Below, one piece after another: positions 26,256 to 34,854 of a stretch of 64,000 bases of DNA (the first letter of the stretch is position 1; each line of letters opens with the position of its first letter). Source of the DNA: Acidobacteriota bacterium (GTDB lineage Bacteria > Acidobacteriota > Terriglobia > UBA7540). The stretch lies in NCBI GenBank assembly GCA_902812415.1, contig CADDZJ010000002.1, forward strand, positions 1 through 64,000, given 5' to 3'. The position numbers and the translations under genes are program-made. Below the pieces are notes generated by a model, which saw only the letters and a list, made by a program, of their open reading frames with translations, did no database searches and was not told the origin of the DNA.

Positions 26256-28928
26256 ATGGACCTGCATGCCCTTGCACTCATCACGGGCATTGTCATTCCG
26301 ACGCTCGTTATTGCGTTCGTGCTTGCCCGTTACGTGTTGCTCCAGGATACCCACGCCACAGCAAGGCGGGCGGCCTTGAGCAACTTCAAAGCCTGCGCAG
26401 CAGCGTTTTTTTACCCCATACACCGCTGCCTGGCAGGCGCCTGGGCTGAACGCGTTCAAATCGCCAGAAAGCTCGCTGGCAGCATGGCGTTGCTCCTGCT
26501 CGGAGCAGCCGTTGCCGCTGCCCATCCTGCGGAGCAGGTTGCCGGCGAAGCCAATCTGCAACTTCCTGATTTCACCAAAGTCCAGTTTCTGGGCTTCGAT
26601 GGCCACAGGCTGCTGATGTTCGGCATTCTGTTTTGCATCTTCGGACTTATCTTCGGCCTGGTCATTTACAGCCGCCTCAAGGGCTTGCCTGTTCACCAGT
26701 CAATGAAGGAAATGTCCCAGTTAATCTGGGAGACATGTAAGACTTATCTCGTCACCCAAGGCAAGTTTTTGTTCCTGCTTTGGATATTTATTGCGGTGAT
26801 TATCCTCGTGTATTTCGGCGTGCTTCTGAACTTCGAGGCCGTCCGAGTCGGCATTATTCTGGCCTTCAGCGTCTTTGGAATCTGTGGAAGTTACGGCGTC
26901 GCCTGGTTCGGCATTCGCGTCAACACCTTCGCCAATTCGCGCACCGCCTTCGCCAGCCTTCGCGGAAAGCCCTTCCCGGTTTATGAGATTCCTCTTAAAG
27001 CGGGCATGAGCATCGGCATGATGCTGATCAGCGTTGAGCTTCTGATGATGCTGATCATCCTGCTCTTTATCCCGGGGTCCTATGCCGGGCCGTGCTTTAT
27101 TGGCTTTGCTATTGGCGAATCGCTGGGCGCGGCGGCGCTCCGCATCGCCGGCGGCATCTTCACCAAAATCGCCGATATCGGCGCCGACCTGATGAAGATC
27201 GTCTTCAAGATCAAGGAAGATGATGCGCGCAACCCGGGCGTGATTGCGGACTGCACCGGAGACAACGCCGGCGATTCCGTGGGGCCAAGCGCCGACGGCT
27301 TTGAGACCTACGGCGTGACGGGCGTGGCGCTGATTGCCTTCATTTTGCTGGGCGTCCGAAATCCCGTGGTACAAGTGCAACTGCTGGTTTGGATTTTCGT
27401 CATCCGCGTCGCCATGCTGGTGGCGGCTGCCGGAGCTTACTATGTCAACGGCGCACTGGCCAGGGCCAAGTATGCGAACGCCAGTCATATGAATTTTGAA
27501 GCCCCGCTAACTTCCCTGGTCTGGATCACTTCGTTTGCCTCGATTGGCCTCACTTACCTGATCTCCTGGATTACAGTTCCGAACCTTGGCGGCGACCCAA
27601 CACTGTGGTGGAAGCTCTCTACCATCGTTTCCTGCGGAACGCTCGCCGGCGCGATTATTCCAGAACTGGTGAAGGTATTCACCTCCACCGAGTCGCGCCA
27701 CACGAAAGAAGTGGTGGTTTCAGCGAGGCAGGGCGGTGCGTCCCTGGATATCCTCTCCGGCTTTGTAGCAGGCAACTACTCCGCCTATTACCTCGGGCTG
27801 GTGATGGTGCTGCTGATGGCCATTGGCTCCTGGATGAGCATCAAGGGTCTGGAAAATATCATGCTGGCGGCGCCGGTATTTGCCTTCGGCCTGGTGGCCT
27901 TCGGTTTTCTGGGCATGGGGCCGGTGACGATTGCGGTAGACTCCTACGGCCCGGTCACCGACAATGCCCAATCGATTTATGAGCTTTCTTTGATCGAGCA
28001 TGTTCCCGGCGTGAGGCAGGAAGTGAAGCGGGATTACAACGTGGACGTCGATTTCGAGCGCGCCAAGGAAATGCTCGAAGCCAACGACGGCGCGGGAAAT
28101 ACCTTCAAGGCTACGGCCAAGCCGGTGCTGATTGGCACGGCGGTGGTGGGAGCCACGACGATGATCTTTTCCATCATCATGGCGCTTACCTACGGCTTGA
28201 CGGCGAATGTGGACAAACTCTCCCTTCTGCACGCGCCCTTTGTGCTGGGCCTGATCACCGGCGGCGCCATCATTTACTGGTTCACCGGCGCTTCCACACA
28301 GGCGGTCACTACCGGCGCATATCGGGCGGTGGAGTTTATCAAAGCCAACATCAAGCTGGAAGGAGTCGAGAAAGCGTCGGTCAGCGACAGCAAAAAGGTG
28401 GTCCAGATCTGCACTCAATACGCGCAGCGAGGCATGCTGAACATCTTCATTGCGGTGTTCTTCGTCACACTGGCCTTCGCGTTCGTCGAGCCTTTCTTCT
28501 TTATCGGCTACCTTATTTCGATAGCCACCTTCGGCCTCTATCAAGCCATCTTTATGGCAAACGCTGGCGGAGCCTGGGATAACGCCAAGAAGATTGTCGA
28601 GGTGGAGTTGAAACAGAAAGGCACCGAGCTTCATGATGCTACGGTAGTGGGCGATACGGTAGGCGATCCGTTTAAGGATACCTCTTCCGTGGCGCTGAAT
28701 CCCATCATCAAGTTCACCACGCTCTTCGGATTGCTGGCAGTGGAACTGGCCGTGAGGCTCACGGCCACCACGGGCGGTGCGCTGACGCATATTCTGGCCG
28801 CCGTATTCTTCGCTGCGTCGTTCTACTTCGTGTATCAGTCGTTCTATGGCATGCGGATTCGCGCCACAGCGCCCGCAGATGCTCCGGCCCCGACCACGGC
28901 GGATAAAACTTTTGTAGACGTCCAGTAA
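26256..28928 (+). CDS. hppA: Membrane-bound proton-translocating pyrophosphatase
   Basis: Couples hydrolysis of pyrophosphate to ion pumping across the inner membrane. It has 890 residues and about 16-17 hydrophobic segments, longer than the usual 660-800. The pyrophosphate site is in DDARNPGVIADCTGDNAGDS followed by VGPSADGFETYG, the variant known from Bacteroidetes/Chlorobi-like enzymes. GNTFKATAKP has Lys at the position where K+-dependent enzymes have Ala, which suggests K+ independence. Whether H+ or Na+ is moved cannot be settled. The N-terminal 110 residues hold an extra hydrophobic segment with VAAAHPAEQ. A complementary GGGG/CCCC hairpin follows the stop. Confidence 0.93.
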   Translation: MDLHALALITGIVIPTLVIAFVLARYVLLQDTHATARRAALSNFKACAAAFFYPIHRCLAGAWAERVQIARKLAGSMALLLLGAAVAAAHPAEQVAGEANLQLPDFTKVQFLGFDGHRLLMFGILFCIFGLIFGLVIYSRLKGLPVHQSMKEMSQLIWETCKTYLVTQGKFLFLLWIFIAVIILVYFGVLLNFEAVRVGIILAFSVFGICGSYGVAWFGIRVNTFANSRTAFASLRGKPFPVYEIPLKAGMSIGMMLISVELLMMLIILLFIPGSYAGPCFIGFAIGESLGAAALRIAGGIFTKIADIGADLMKIVFKIKEDDARNPGVIADCTGDNAGDSVGPSADGFETYGVTGVALIAFILLGVRNPVVQVQLLVWIFVIRVAMLVAAAGAYYVNGALARAKYANASHMNFEAPLTSLVWITSFASIGLTYLISWITVPNLGGDPTLWWKLSTIVSCGTLAGAIIPELVKVFTSTESRHTKEVVVSARQGGASLDILSGFVAGNYSAYYLGLVMVLLMAIGSWMSIKGLENIMLAAPVFAFGLVAFGFLGMGPVTIAVDSYGPVTDNAQSIYELSLIEHVPGVRQEVKRDYNVDVDFERAKEMLEANDGAGNTFKATAKPVLIGTAVVGATTMIFSIIMALTYGLTANVDKLSLLHAPFVLGLITGGAIIYWFTGASTQAVTTGAYRAVEFIKANIKLEGVEKASVSDSKKVVQICTQYAQRGMLNIFIAVFFVTLAFAFVEPFFFIGYLISIATFGLYQAIFMANAGGAWDNAKKIVEVELKQKGTELHDATVVGDTVGDPFKDTSSVALNPIIKFTTLFGLLAVELAVRLTATTGGALTHILAAVFFAASFYFVYQSFYGMRIRATAPADAPAPTTADKTFVDVQ

Positions 28929-29159
28929 ACCGGGGGGGTACACGTGGCCTATAGGGTTGCGTGTGCGCCCCATTTGTCATGCCGGTTTCGTTGAGCTTTT
29001 TCCATGTTCTCTATATTCTGTGTCTCCCTTTAGCACTAACCCCCAAATTCTTCTCGCGCCTCCGAGGTTTTCCCTCAGAAGTCGAATTTTTAGTAACCCG
29101 TTAACGCGCCAGATAGGCTAGAATTCCCAACTTCGGAATTACAGGAAGGGAGGAATTCG

Positions 29160-31691
29160 ATGTCTTACGGGTTGCCGACCTCTACCCTCAAAGGCCCATC
29201 TTCAGTATGGCTGTTCGCATTCGCGCTCACCCTCGCCGCGCCCATCCTGGCGCAGCAATCTCTGGCAATTCATAACGACCATTTAACCGTTGCCGTCCGG
29301 CCGAAAGATGGCTCCTATGAAATCTCAACGCCAGCCATTCACGGCCCGGTGCTGATTTCGCGCGTGGCGGCGGAAGTCAATCACCGCTGGATCCGCTCAA
29401 CGGATTATCCACGACATCGGGCGAAACAGGGAATCTCTCATGATTTGCTCGGCGCGGGCCATACTCTCGAAATCACTTTCAGCGGCCTTCCGAACGCACC
29501 TGATCTGGTTTGCCTGCTCACACTCTATGACCAGCAATCCTACGGCTCGGCCCAGGTCACCATACAGAACACGACGCGGCGAGCCGTGACCGTTCAGGCT
29601 ATTCGAGTGGTCGATGCCCAGGGCGAACCGCTCATCAATCTGGGCGCCCCGGAAGAAGCCGACCGCATCATGGCCGAGAGCTACAGCGAGGATCCCTCCA
29701 TTCATATCGGGAATCTCAGCCAGGCCCCGCACGGAGTCTATTTCGGGGTGCGCGATGACCTGATTTACAACCTGCAAAGCAAGCAGGCTCTTCTCTTGGC
29801 GGCGCTCACCTCCGACCGCTTCCTAACCATCTCCCACCTGCGGGTGACGCAACCGGCGTCTTCAAGCGCCGCGCGGATTGACTCTTTCACGATGGATTCC
29901 ACCGGAACGACCGAGGCCGTCCTGATGCGCGACCCGATCGCTCCGGAACAAAGGGTAATGCTCAGCCTGCCCGTAGCCCCGCGCAGCGGCGTTCTCTCAT
30001 CCGAGCTTGTGCTTTTTGACGCAGGCTCACGCTACTTCAGCATGCTCGAACGTTACGGCGCCGCGGTGCGCCGCCTGCATCATGCGCGAGTTTCGAGCAA
30101 AGCTCCCATGGGCTGGTGGAGCTGGACGGCTTTTTACGGCGGCATTGATGCAGGCGATACCCTCACGAACGCCCAATGGCTGGCGGCGCATCTTGAATCA
30201 CAAGGCTACAACTTCTTTCATATCGATGAGGGTTATCAATACGCGCGCGGCGAATATGCCACAGCCAACGCCACGCAATTCCCGAACGGCATGGCCAGCG
30301 TCGGTCATGCCATCTGTCACCTGGGTCTGAACTTTGGCATCTGGACTGCGCCCTTTGAAGTTTCAGCCCGAGCGTGGGTCTACGAGCGCCACCAAGACTG
30401 GCTGGTGCATGACGCGCGCGGGAAGCCCATCATGATCGGTTACGTCCACAACCACAGCGATCCTCTTTACGTACTCGATGCCACGAATCCCGAGGCGCAG
30501 GACTATCTCACCCGGACCTATCGCACGCTCACCCGCGAATGGGGCGTGCAATATATCAAGCTGGATTTCATGGATTCGTCCGCCATTGAGGGCTTCTATC
30601 ACCGCCCTCACACCACGGCGCTCGAAGCGCAGCGAATTGGCTTGCAGGTAATTCGCCAGGCGGTTGGCGACGATGTGCTGCTCGATAAAGACGGCAGTCC
30701 GATGTTAAACCCCGTCGGCCTGGTAGATGAAGGGCGCATCTCCGTTGATACCGGGCATTCTTTTGAGGCTTCGAAAGAAGCTGCGACCAACATTGCCGCG
30801 CGATTCTATATGAACCGGCGATTTTACATCAGCGATCCCGACGCCTTTTCGGTTTCCACGCAAGTCATTCCGCAGCAGCATTGGCATCAATCGCCAAAAC
30901 CTCTCACGCTGAACGAAGCTGAGGTTCAGATTGTGCTGGCGGCAATTGCGGGAGGTATGTATGAAATTGGCGACGATCTGCCGACCTTAGGTTCCGACCC
31001 TGAACGTCTGGCCCTGGCGGAAAATCAGGAACTCATTACCGTGAACCGCCTCAGTCGCGCCGCCTTGCCCCTGGACCTGATGACTTTTCAGCCGGAAGAC
31101 GAGCAGCCCAGTATTTTTTATCTGGAAGAAGACCGGCGGCAGAGGATGCTTGCGGTCTTTAACTGGACGGATCAGCCGCGCTCACATTCCTTCAGTTTTT
31201 CTGACCTCTACCTTCCCGCCGGCCACACTTTCCAGGCGTTTGATGTGCTGAATCATGACTCGCCAATTGCTTTCCAAAACGGAATGTTGCAGCTTCAGAA
31301 TCAGCCGCGGCATTCCGTGCGGCTCATCAAACTTGTGGACCAGTCGATGCCGGCGATGATGCCTGCGGTGACCGCCGACGTCCCTACGTCAGCGCAGGCT
31401 GGTCAGCCGGTCACGTTCTTCGCGAGCGCCGTCGGGAGCCTCGTGCCGGCCCTCTCCTATCACTGGGATTTTGGCGATGGGACAGCGGCGGATGGCGCCC
31501 GCGCGGCTCACACCTACACCCGGGCGGCGAATTACACCGTACAACTTTCTGTGCCGGGAATCGACGGACTTACAGCCCGCCAGAGCTTCTCAATCGCGGT
31601 GACCGGCTATCCGGGTTCTGCCTTCGATCTGGAGCACAACCGGCGATATACGGAGAGCGGAAAGCAGAAGGTGGAAGGCAGTAAGCAGTAG
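29160..31691 (+). CDS. Secreted alpha-galactosidase-like glycosidase (GH36/GH27 clan) with PKD domain
   Basis: An 843-residue exported enzyme. The signal peptide ends near ALTLAAPILAQQ. A beta domain (residues 35-300) precedes a TIM barrel with MGWWSWTAFYGGIDAGD and the nucleophile region YIKLDFMDSS (Asp near 469). VDEGRISVDTGHSF near residue 522-535 holds the likely acid/base. A C-terminal PKD domain (about 740-815) has YHWDFGDGTAADGARAAHTY and may help polysaccharide binding. It likely releases terminal alpha-galactose, but other alpha-glycans are possible. GGGAGG precedes the ATG. The last 13 residues read into a purine-rich repeat and look secondary. Confidence 0.83.
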   Translation: MSYGLPTSTLKGPSSVWLFAFALTLAAPILAQQSLAIHNDHLTVAVRPKDGSYEISTPAIHGPVLISRVAAEVNHRWIRSTDYPRHRAKQGISHDLLGAGHTLEITFSGLPNAPDLVCLLTLYDQQSYGSAQVTIQNTTRRAVTVQAIRVVDAQGEPLINLGAPEEADRIMAESYSEDPSIHIGNLSQAPHGVYFGVRDDLIYNLQSKQALLLAALTSDRFLTISHLRVTQPASSSAARIDSFTMDSTGTTEAVLMRDPIAPEQRVMLSLPVAPRSGVLSSELVLFDAGSRYFSMLERYGAAVRRLHHARVSSKAPMGWWSWTAFYGGIDAGDTLTNAQWLAAHLESQGYNFFHIDEGYQYARGEYATANATQFPNGMASVGHAICHLGLNFGIWTAPFEVSARAWVYERHQDWLVHDARGKPIMIGYVHNHSDPLYVLDATNPEAQDYLTRTYRTLTREWGVQYIKLDFMDSSAIEGFYHRPHTTALEAQRIGLQVIRQAVGDDVLLDKDGSPMLNPVGLVDEGRISVDTGHSFEASKEAATNIAARFYMNRRFYISDPDAFSVSTQVIPQQHWHQSPKPLTLNEAEVQIVLAAIAGGMYEIGDDLPTLGSDPERLALAENQELITVNRLSRAALPLDLMTFQPEDEQPSIFYLEEDRRQRMLAVFNWTDQPRSHSFSFSDLYLPAGHTFQAFDVLNHDSPIAFQNGMLQLQNQPRHSVRLIKLVDQSMPAMMPAVTADVPTSAQAGQPVTFFASAVGSLVPALSYHWDFGDGTAADGARAAHTYTRAANYTVQLSVPGIDGLTARQSFSIAVTGYPGSAFDLEHNRRYTESGKQKVEGSKQ

Positions 31692-31714
31692 GCGGAAGGC
31701 TGAAGGCAGGGATA
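31655..31714. repeat. Purine-rich low-complexity repeat
   Basis: Runs of GGAAAGCAGAAGG / GGAAGGCAG / GGCGGAAGG units. The reverse complement of the same kind of text (CTTCCGCCTTCTGCTTTCCG) is at about 24800-24845, downstream of the epimerase gene. The repeat overlaps the 3' end of the glycosidase gene. Confidence 0.6.
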
Positions 31715-32331
31715 AGGGGTGGATGGCTGGTCGGTGTTGCGGTTTTGTTCTTTCACCATAGCGAATCGTGTCATCTTACGAGACCAGGAAGAATGAAAGA
31801 GGGAATTTGGGGAGTCTACGGCGCAGGGCGGTATCGATGCAGCCAAGGCTAAATTTCAAATTCCAGATTCCAGACAATAACCCTCAATCAAACAAGGGGC
31901 TGCAGGTCGCATGACGAAAAATCCTGACATCATGAGGAGAATTTCATGACCGTTAGGACATAAGAGGTACAGAGATCTTTTCTCAGTACTCTCGGCGTCC
32001 TCTGTGGTTAGTCCTTTTCTGTCTTACCCATGTAGAGGCGTTGCCCGCCGCACTATCTATCCATCAGTGGGGCGTGTTCGGTAAGTACGGAAGCGATAAA
32101 AATGCTCGCAGAATGAACTTTTTACTCATAGGAACTGTCCGAAACCTCAAAATTTCGGGCAAATGAGTCTTGATGTAAGTTGGCAATATACTTGCAGTTA
32201 GTGAGGATGCGGCGAGTTTTCTCGCTCCTGTTTTGCTGGCCGCGACGAAAAGTCCAGATTTTGTCAGGGGCAGGATTCTCTCATAGGCTTCGAGAACGTT
32301 ATAATAAGTAAGTCAGATAAGGGGGATTCTA
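31692..32331. other. Intergenic region, mostly without features
   Basis: About 640 bases with no gene that I can support. The stretch near 31960-32015 reads like a common dispersed intergenic repeat (AGAGAT...GTCCTCTGTGGTTAG). A TATAAT hexamer at 32300-32305 is a likely -10 box for the small membrane-protein gene that follows. Confidence 0.5.
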
Positions 32332-32508
32332 ATGATGATGCGTTGGGTCTTTGCTTTTGTATTGTTCGGCTTGATGTTTGCCTTGGCTTGCGGACTCCAG
32401 ACTCTGAATCTGGTATCCGCCGAGGTTGAACAAATTGCATTTTTGCTGGTTCCGGTTGTTTTCATGATCGCTTCGGTTGTGGGTCTCGGGCTTCGCAGGC
32501 AAGTGTGA
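32332..32508 (+). CDS. Small hypothetical membrane protein, 58 residues
   Basis: Begins MMMRWVFAFVLFGLMFALA and has two hydrophobic segments (about residues 5-22 and 34-52) joined by a short acidic loop, ending in a basic tail. AAGGGGG lies seven bases before the ATG, a TATAAT box about 27 bases before it, and a factor-independent terminator at 32600-32632 after it. Together these make a complete one-gene unit. I recognise no family and assign no function. Confidence 0.6.
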   Translation: MMMRWVFAFVLFGLMFALACGLQTLNLVSAEVEQIAFLLVPVVFMIASVVGLGLRRQV

Positions 32509-32599
32509 CCCAATAACTCCTTTTAAATCAACTTCTGAGTGATCGATTTAAACAGACGCGGGATGTCCCCGTTCGTGTTCCTTCCTCATTGTTTACGTC

Positions 32600-32632
32600 G
32601 CCAGTAGCGTTCGATGCTGGCTTTTTCTTCTT
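32600..32632 (+). terminator. Rho-independent terminator
   Basis: GCCAGTA (32600-32606) pairs with TGCTGGC (32615-32621), a seven-pair stem with one G-U, followed at once by TTTTTCTTCTT. It follows the 58-residue membrane-protein gene and precedes the ABC exporter gene by about 25 bases, so that gene probably starts its own transcript close by or is read at low level. Confidence 0.65.
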
Positions 32633-32654
32633 CCAATTGATCTAATGTAATGAC

Positions 32655-34490
32655 ATGACCGAGAAGGCCCAGCCGATGAAACCGCATGGCCTCGCGGCGT
32701 GGAACGAGCGTCTGCGGGCGCTCAAGAACATTCCGCCATTGCTGCATATGGTCTGGGAAGCCGGCCCTTCAGTCGTCTTCTGGGGCGCTGCCGCGCGCAT
32801 TGCCTCCGGTATTATCCCTGTCGCCTCGCTCGATGTCATGCGCGTCATTATCGATGACATTGAAAACCTGCTGAACCGTAAGCAAGCGCTCCCGCATACA
32901 TTCTGGTGGCTTGTCGTTCTGGCGTTTGCCTTGGCCGCCATCGGGACGTTATTCAGCCGTGTCATCGACTACTCGAACACCGTATTGGCCGACCGCTACA
33001 TGCGCTACATCAGCGTCCGGGTGATGGAGCATGCCTCGCAGTTGGACCTGGCGCTTTATGAAGATCCTGAGTTTTACGATAAGCTCGAGCGGGCTCGCGT
33101 TCAGGCCACCGACCGGCTCGCCACCATTCAGATGATGGGCCAGCTCCTGGAGCAATTCATCACCACGGTCACTCTCGCCGGCAGTATTCTGTTTTATTCT
33201 CCGTGGCTTCTTCTCATCCTCATCGTCTGCGTGATTCCTGCGCTGCTGGGCGAAAGCCATTACGCGTTTCTGAACTATTCGCTCAATTTCCGCCAGGCCA
33301 CGACTCGCCGTCAGCTTGATTATCTGCGTTTGCTCGGGGCAAGCAAAGAAAGCGCCAAGGAGCTGAAGCTGTTTGGGCTGGGAGGCTTCCTTTCGGCGCA
33401 GTACAAGAAACTTTCGGATGAACTCCACGCGCAAAACGTCAGCCTCGCCCGGCGCAAACTGCTGGCGACCTCCTTCCTGACGCTGCTGGGCACCGCGGGT
33501 TATTACGCAACTTATGCGATTGTGATCTATCGCACGATTCTTGGCCAGTACAGCATCGGCACGCTCACCTTTCTGGCAGGAGCGATTGCCGGGGCCAGCA
33601 CCAACATCCAGACTCTTTTCAACACCTTTTCCGGGATTGCGGATCAGGCTCTGTTCCTGAACGATCTGCTCGAATTTTTCAAAGTCCAGCCTCGGGTGCA
33701 GTCGCGGCCCGACGCTCTTCCGGCGCCACGTCCTATCCGCCAGGGGTTTGAATTCCGAAATGTCTCGTTCGCTTACCCCGGCACCTCAAGACTGGTTTTG
33801 GAAGACCTCAACTTTCGTCTGGAACGCGGCGAGCGCATCGCGTTGATCGGGGAAAATGGCCAGGGGAAAACCACCATCGTGAAGCTGATCACCCGCCTTT
33901 ATGATCCGACGGATGGCCAAATCCTGCTCGATGGCATTGACCTGCGGGAATATGATCTGGAGGACCTCTCCCGCGAAATCGGAGTCATCTTCCAGGACTT
34001 TATGCGTTATGAGATGACGGCCTCCGAAAACATCGGCGTCGGCAGAATCGAAGAGCGGGACGACCTGTTGAAAATTGCTGAAGCGGCGCGCAAAAGCGGC
34101 GCGCATCAGTTGATCCAGGAACTTCCGGACGGTTATCGACAAATGCTGGGACGCCGGTTTGAAGGGGGGGTGGATCTTTCCGGGGGTCAATGGCAGAAGA
34201 TTGCCCTGGCGCGAGCTTACCTGCGCGATGCCCAGGTGCTGATCCTGGATGAGCCGACAGCCTCCCTGGACGCGCGCGCTGAACACGATGTTTTTGAACG
34301 CTTTGCGGAACTCACCCGCGGCAAAATGGCGCTGCTAATCTCCCATCGCTTCTCCACTGTGCGAATGGCGGATCGGATTCTTGTCCTCGAAAACGGCAAG
34401 ATCATCGAGGAAGGAAGCCATCATGAACTGATGTTGCTCGGCGGCCGCTATTCTCAAATGTTTGAGCTTCAGGCTTCAAGTTACCGGTAA
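32655..34490 (+). CDS. ABC exporter, fused permease and ATPase
   Basis: A 611-residue half-transporter that should work as a dimer in the inner membrane. The N-terminal membrane domain (about residues 25-340) has five to six helices. The ATPase domain (about 370-605) has Walker A GENGQGKTT near 397, the signature LSGGQWQKIALARA near 506, Walker B VLILDEPTASLD near 527 and the switch His in ISHRFSTVRMADR. The substrate (lipid, peptide or drug) cannot be told. It appears to be a lone gene; the GT84 gene starts about 360 bases later. Confidence 0.9.
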   Translation: MTEKAQPMKPHGLAAWNERLRALKNIPPLLHMVWEAGPSVVFWGAAARIASGIIPVASLDVMRVIIDDIENLLNRKQALPHTFWWLVVLAFALAAIGTLFSRVIDYSNTVLADRYMRYISVRVMEHASQLDLALYEDPEFYDKLERARVQATDRLATIQMMGQLLEQFITTVTLAGSILFYSPWLLLILIVCVIPALLGESHYAFLNYSLNFRQATTRRQLDYLRLLGASKESAKELKLFGLGGFLSAQYKKLSDELHAQNVSLARRKLLATSFLTLLGTAGYYATYAIVIYRTILGQYSIGTLTFLAGAIAGASTNIQTLFNTFSGIADQALFLNDLLEFFKVQPRVQSRPDALPAPRPIRQGFEFRNVSFAYPGTSRLVLEDLNFRLERGERIALIGENGQGKTTIVKLITRLYDPTDGQILLDGIDLREYDLEDLSREIGVIFQDFMRYEMTASENIGVGRIEERDDLLKIAEAARKSGAHQLIQELPDGYRQMLGRRFEGGVDLSGGQWQKIALARAYLRDAQVLILDEPTASLDARAEHDVFERFAELTRGKMALLISHRFSTVRMADRILVLENGKIIEEGSHHELMLLGGRYSQMFELQASSYR

Positions 34491-34854
34491 TCGCTCAAGA
34501 ATCGGTATAATAGTTACGGATAATGGGAAACGGACACACGATCCGCCTCCATCAATCAAATGCTGCGTGGAACGGGGGGGCGCGCGCGAACCGGTCTTCC
34601 GTTTATCAACCGGTTCGACGCTCCTTATCCTGTCTCAGGGTAGGCTCCGAGAGCCGCCCGGGTAGTTCTGCGCATTCTTTCATCGCTTCGTTGCGAACAC
34701 GGGACTGGTGATCATGTCAAATCGTCCCTGCATTCCTCAAGCAGGCCCTTTGCAACCTGCTGAACGCCAGCCGTTGATGCCTGCTGCCTGGGCAGACATG
34801 AGTTCTGATTCGGGCGCCGATTCTTTCTCATGAAGGCTCCGAAGAGTAATCTGA
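34491..34854. other. Intergenic region without clear features
   Basis: About 360 bases between the ABC exporter and the GT84 gene. A TATAAT hexamer lies at 34506-34511, but no convincing -35 partner or gene is seen. Several GC-rich inverted words (GAACCGG...CCGGTTC at about 34590-34617) could form a hairpin. Confidence 0.4.

Noticed and set aside
27720-28973. A 417-codon frame on the minus strand
   Set aside because: Antisense to the pyrophosphatase gene; rich in His, Arg and Gln with no recognisable domain.
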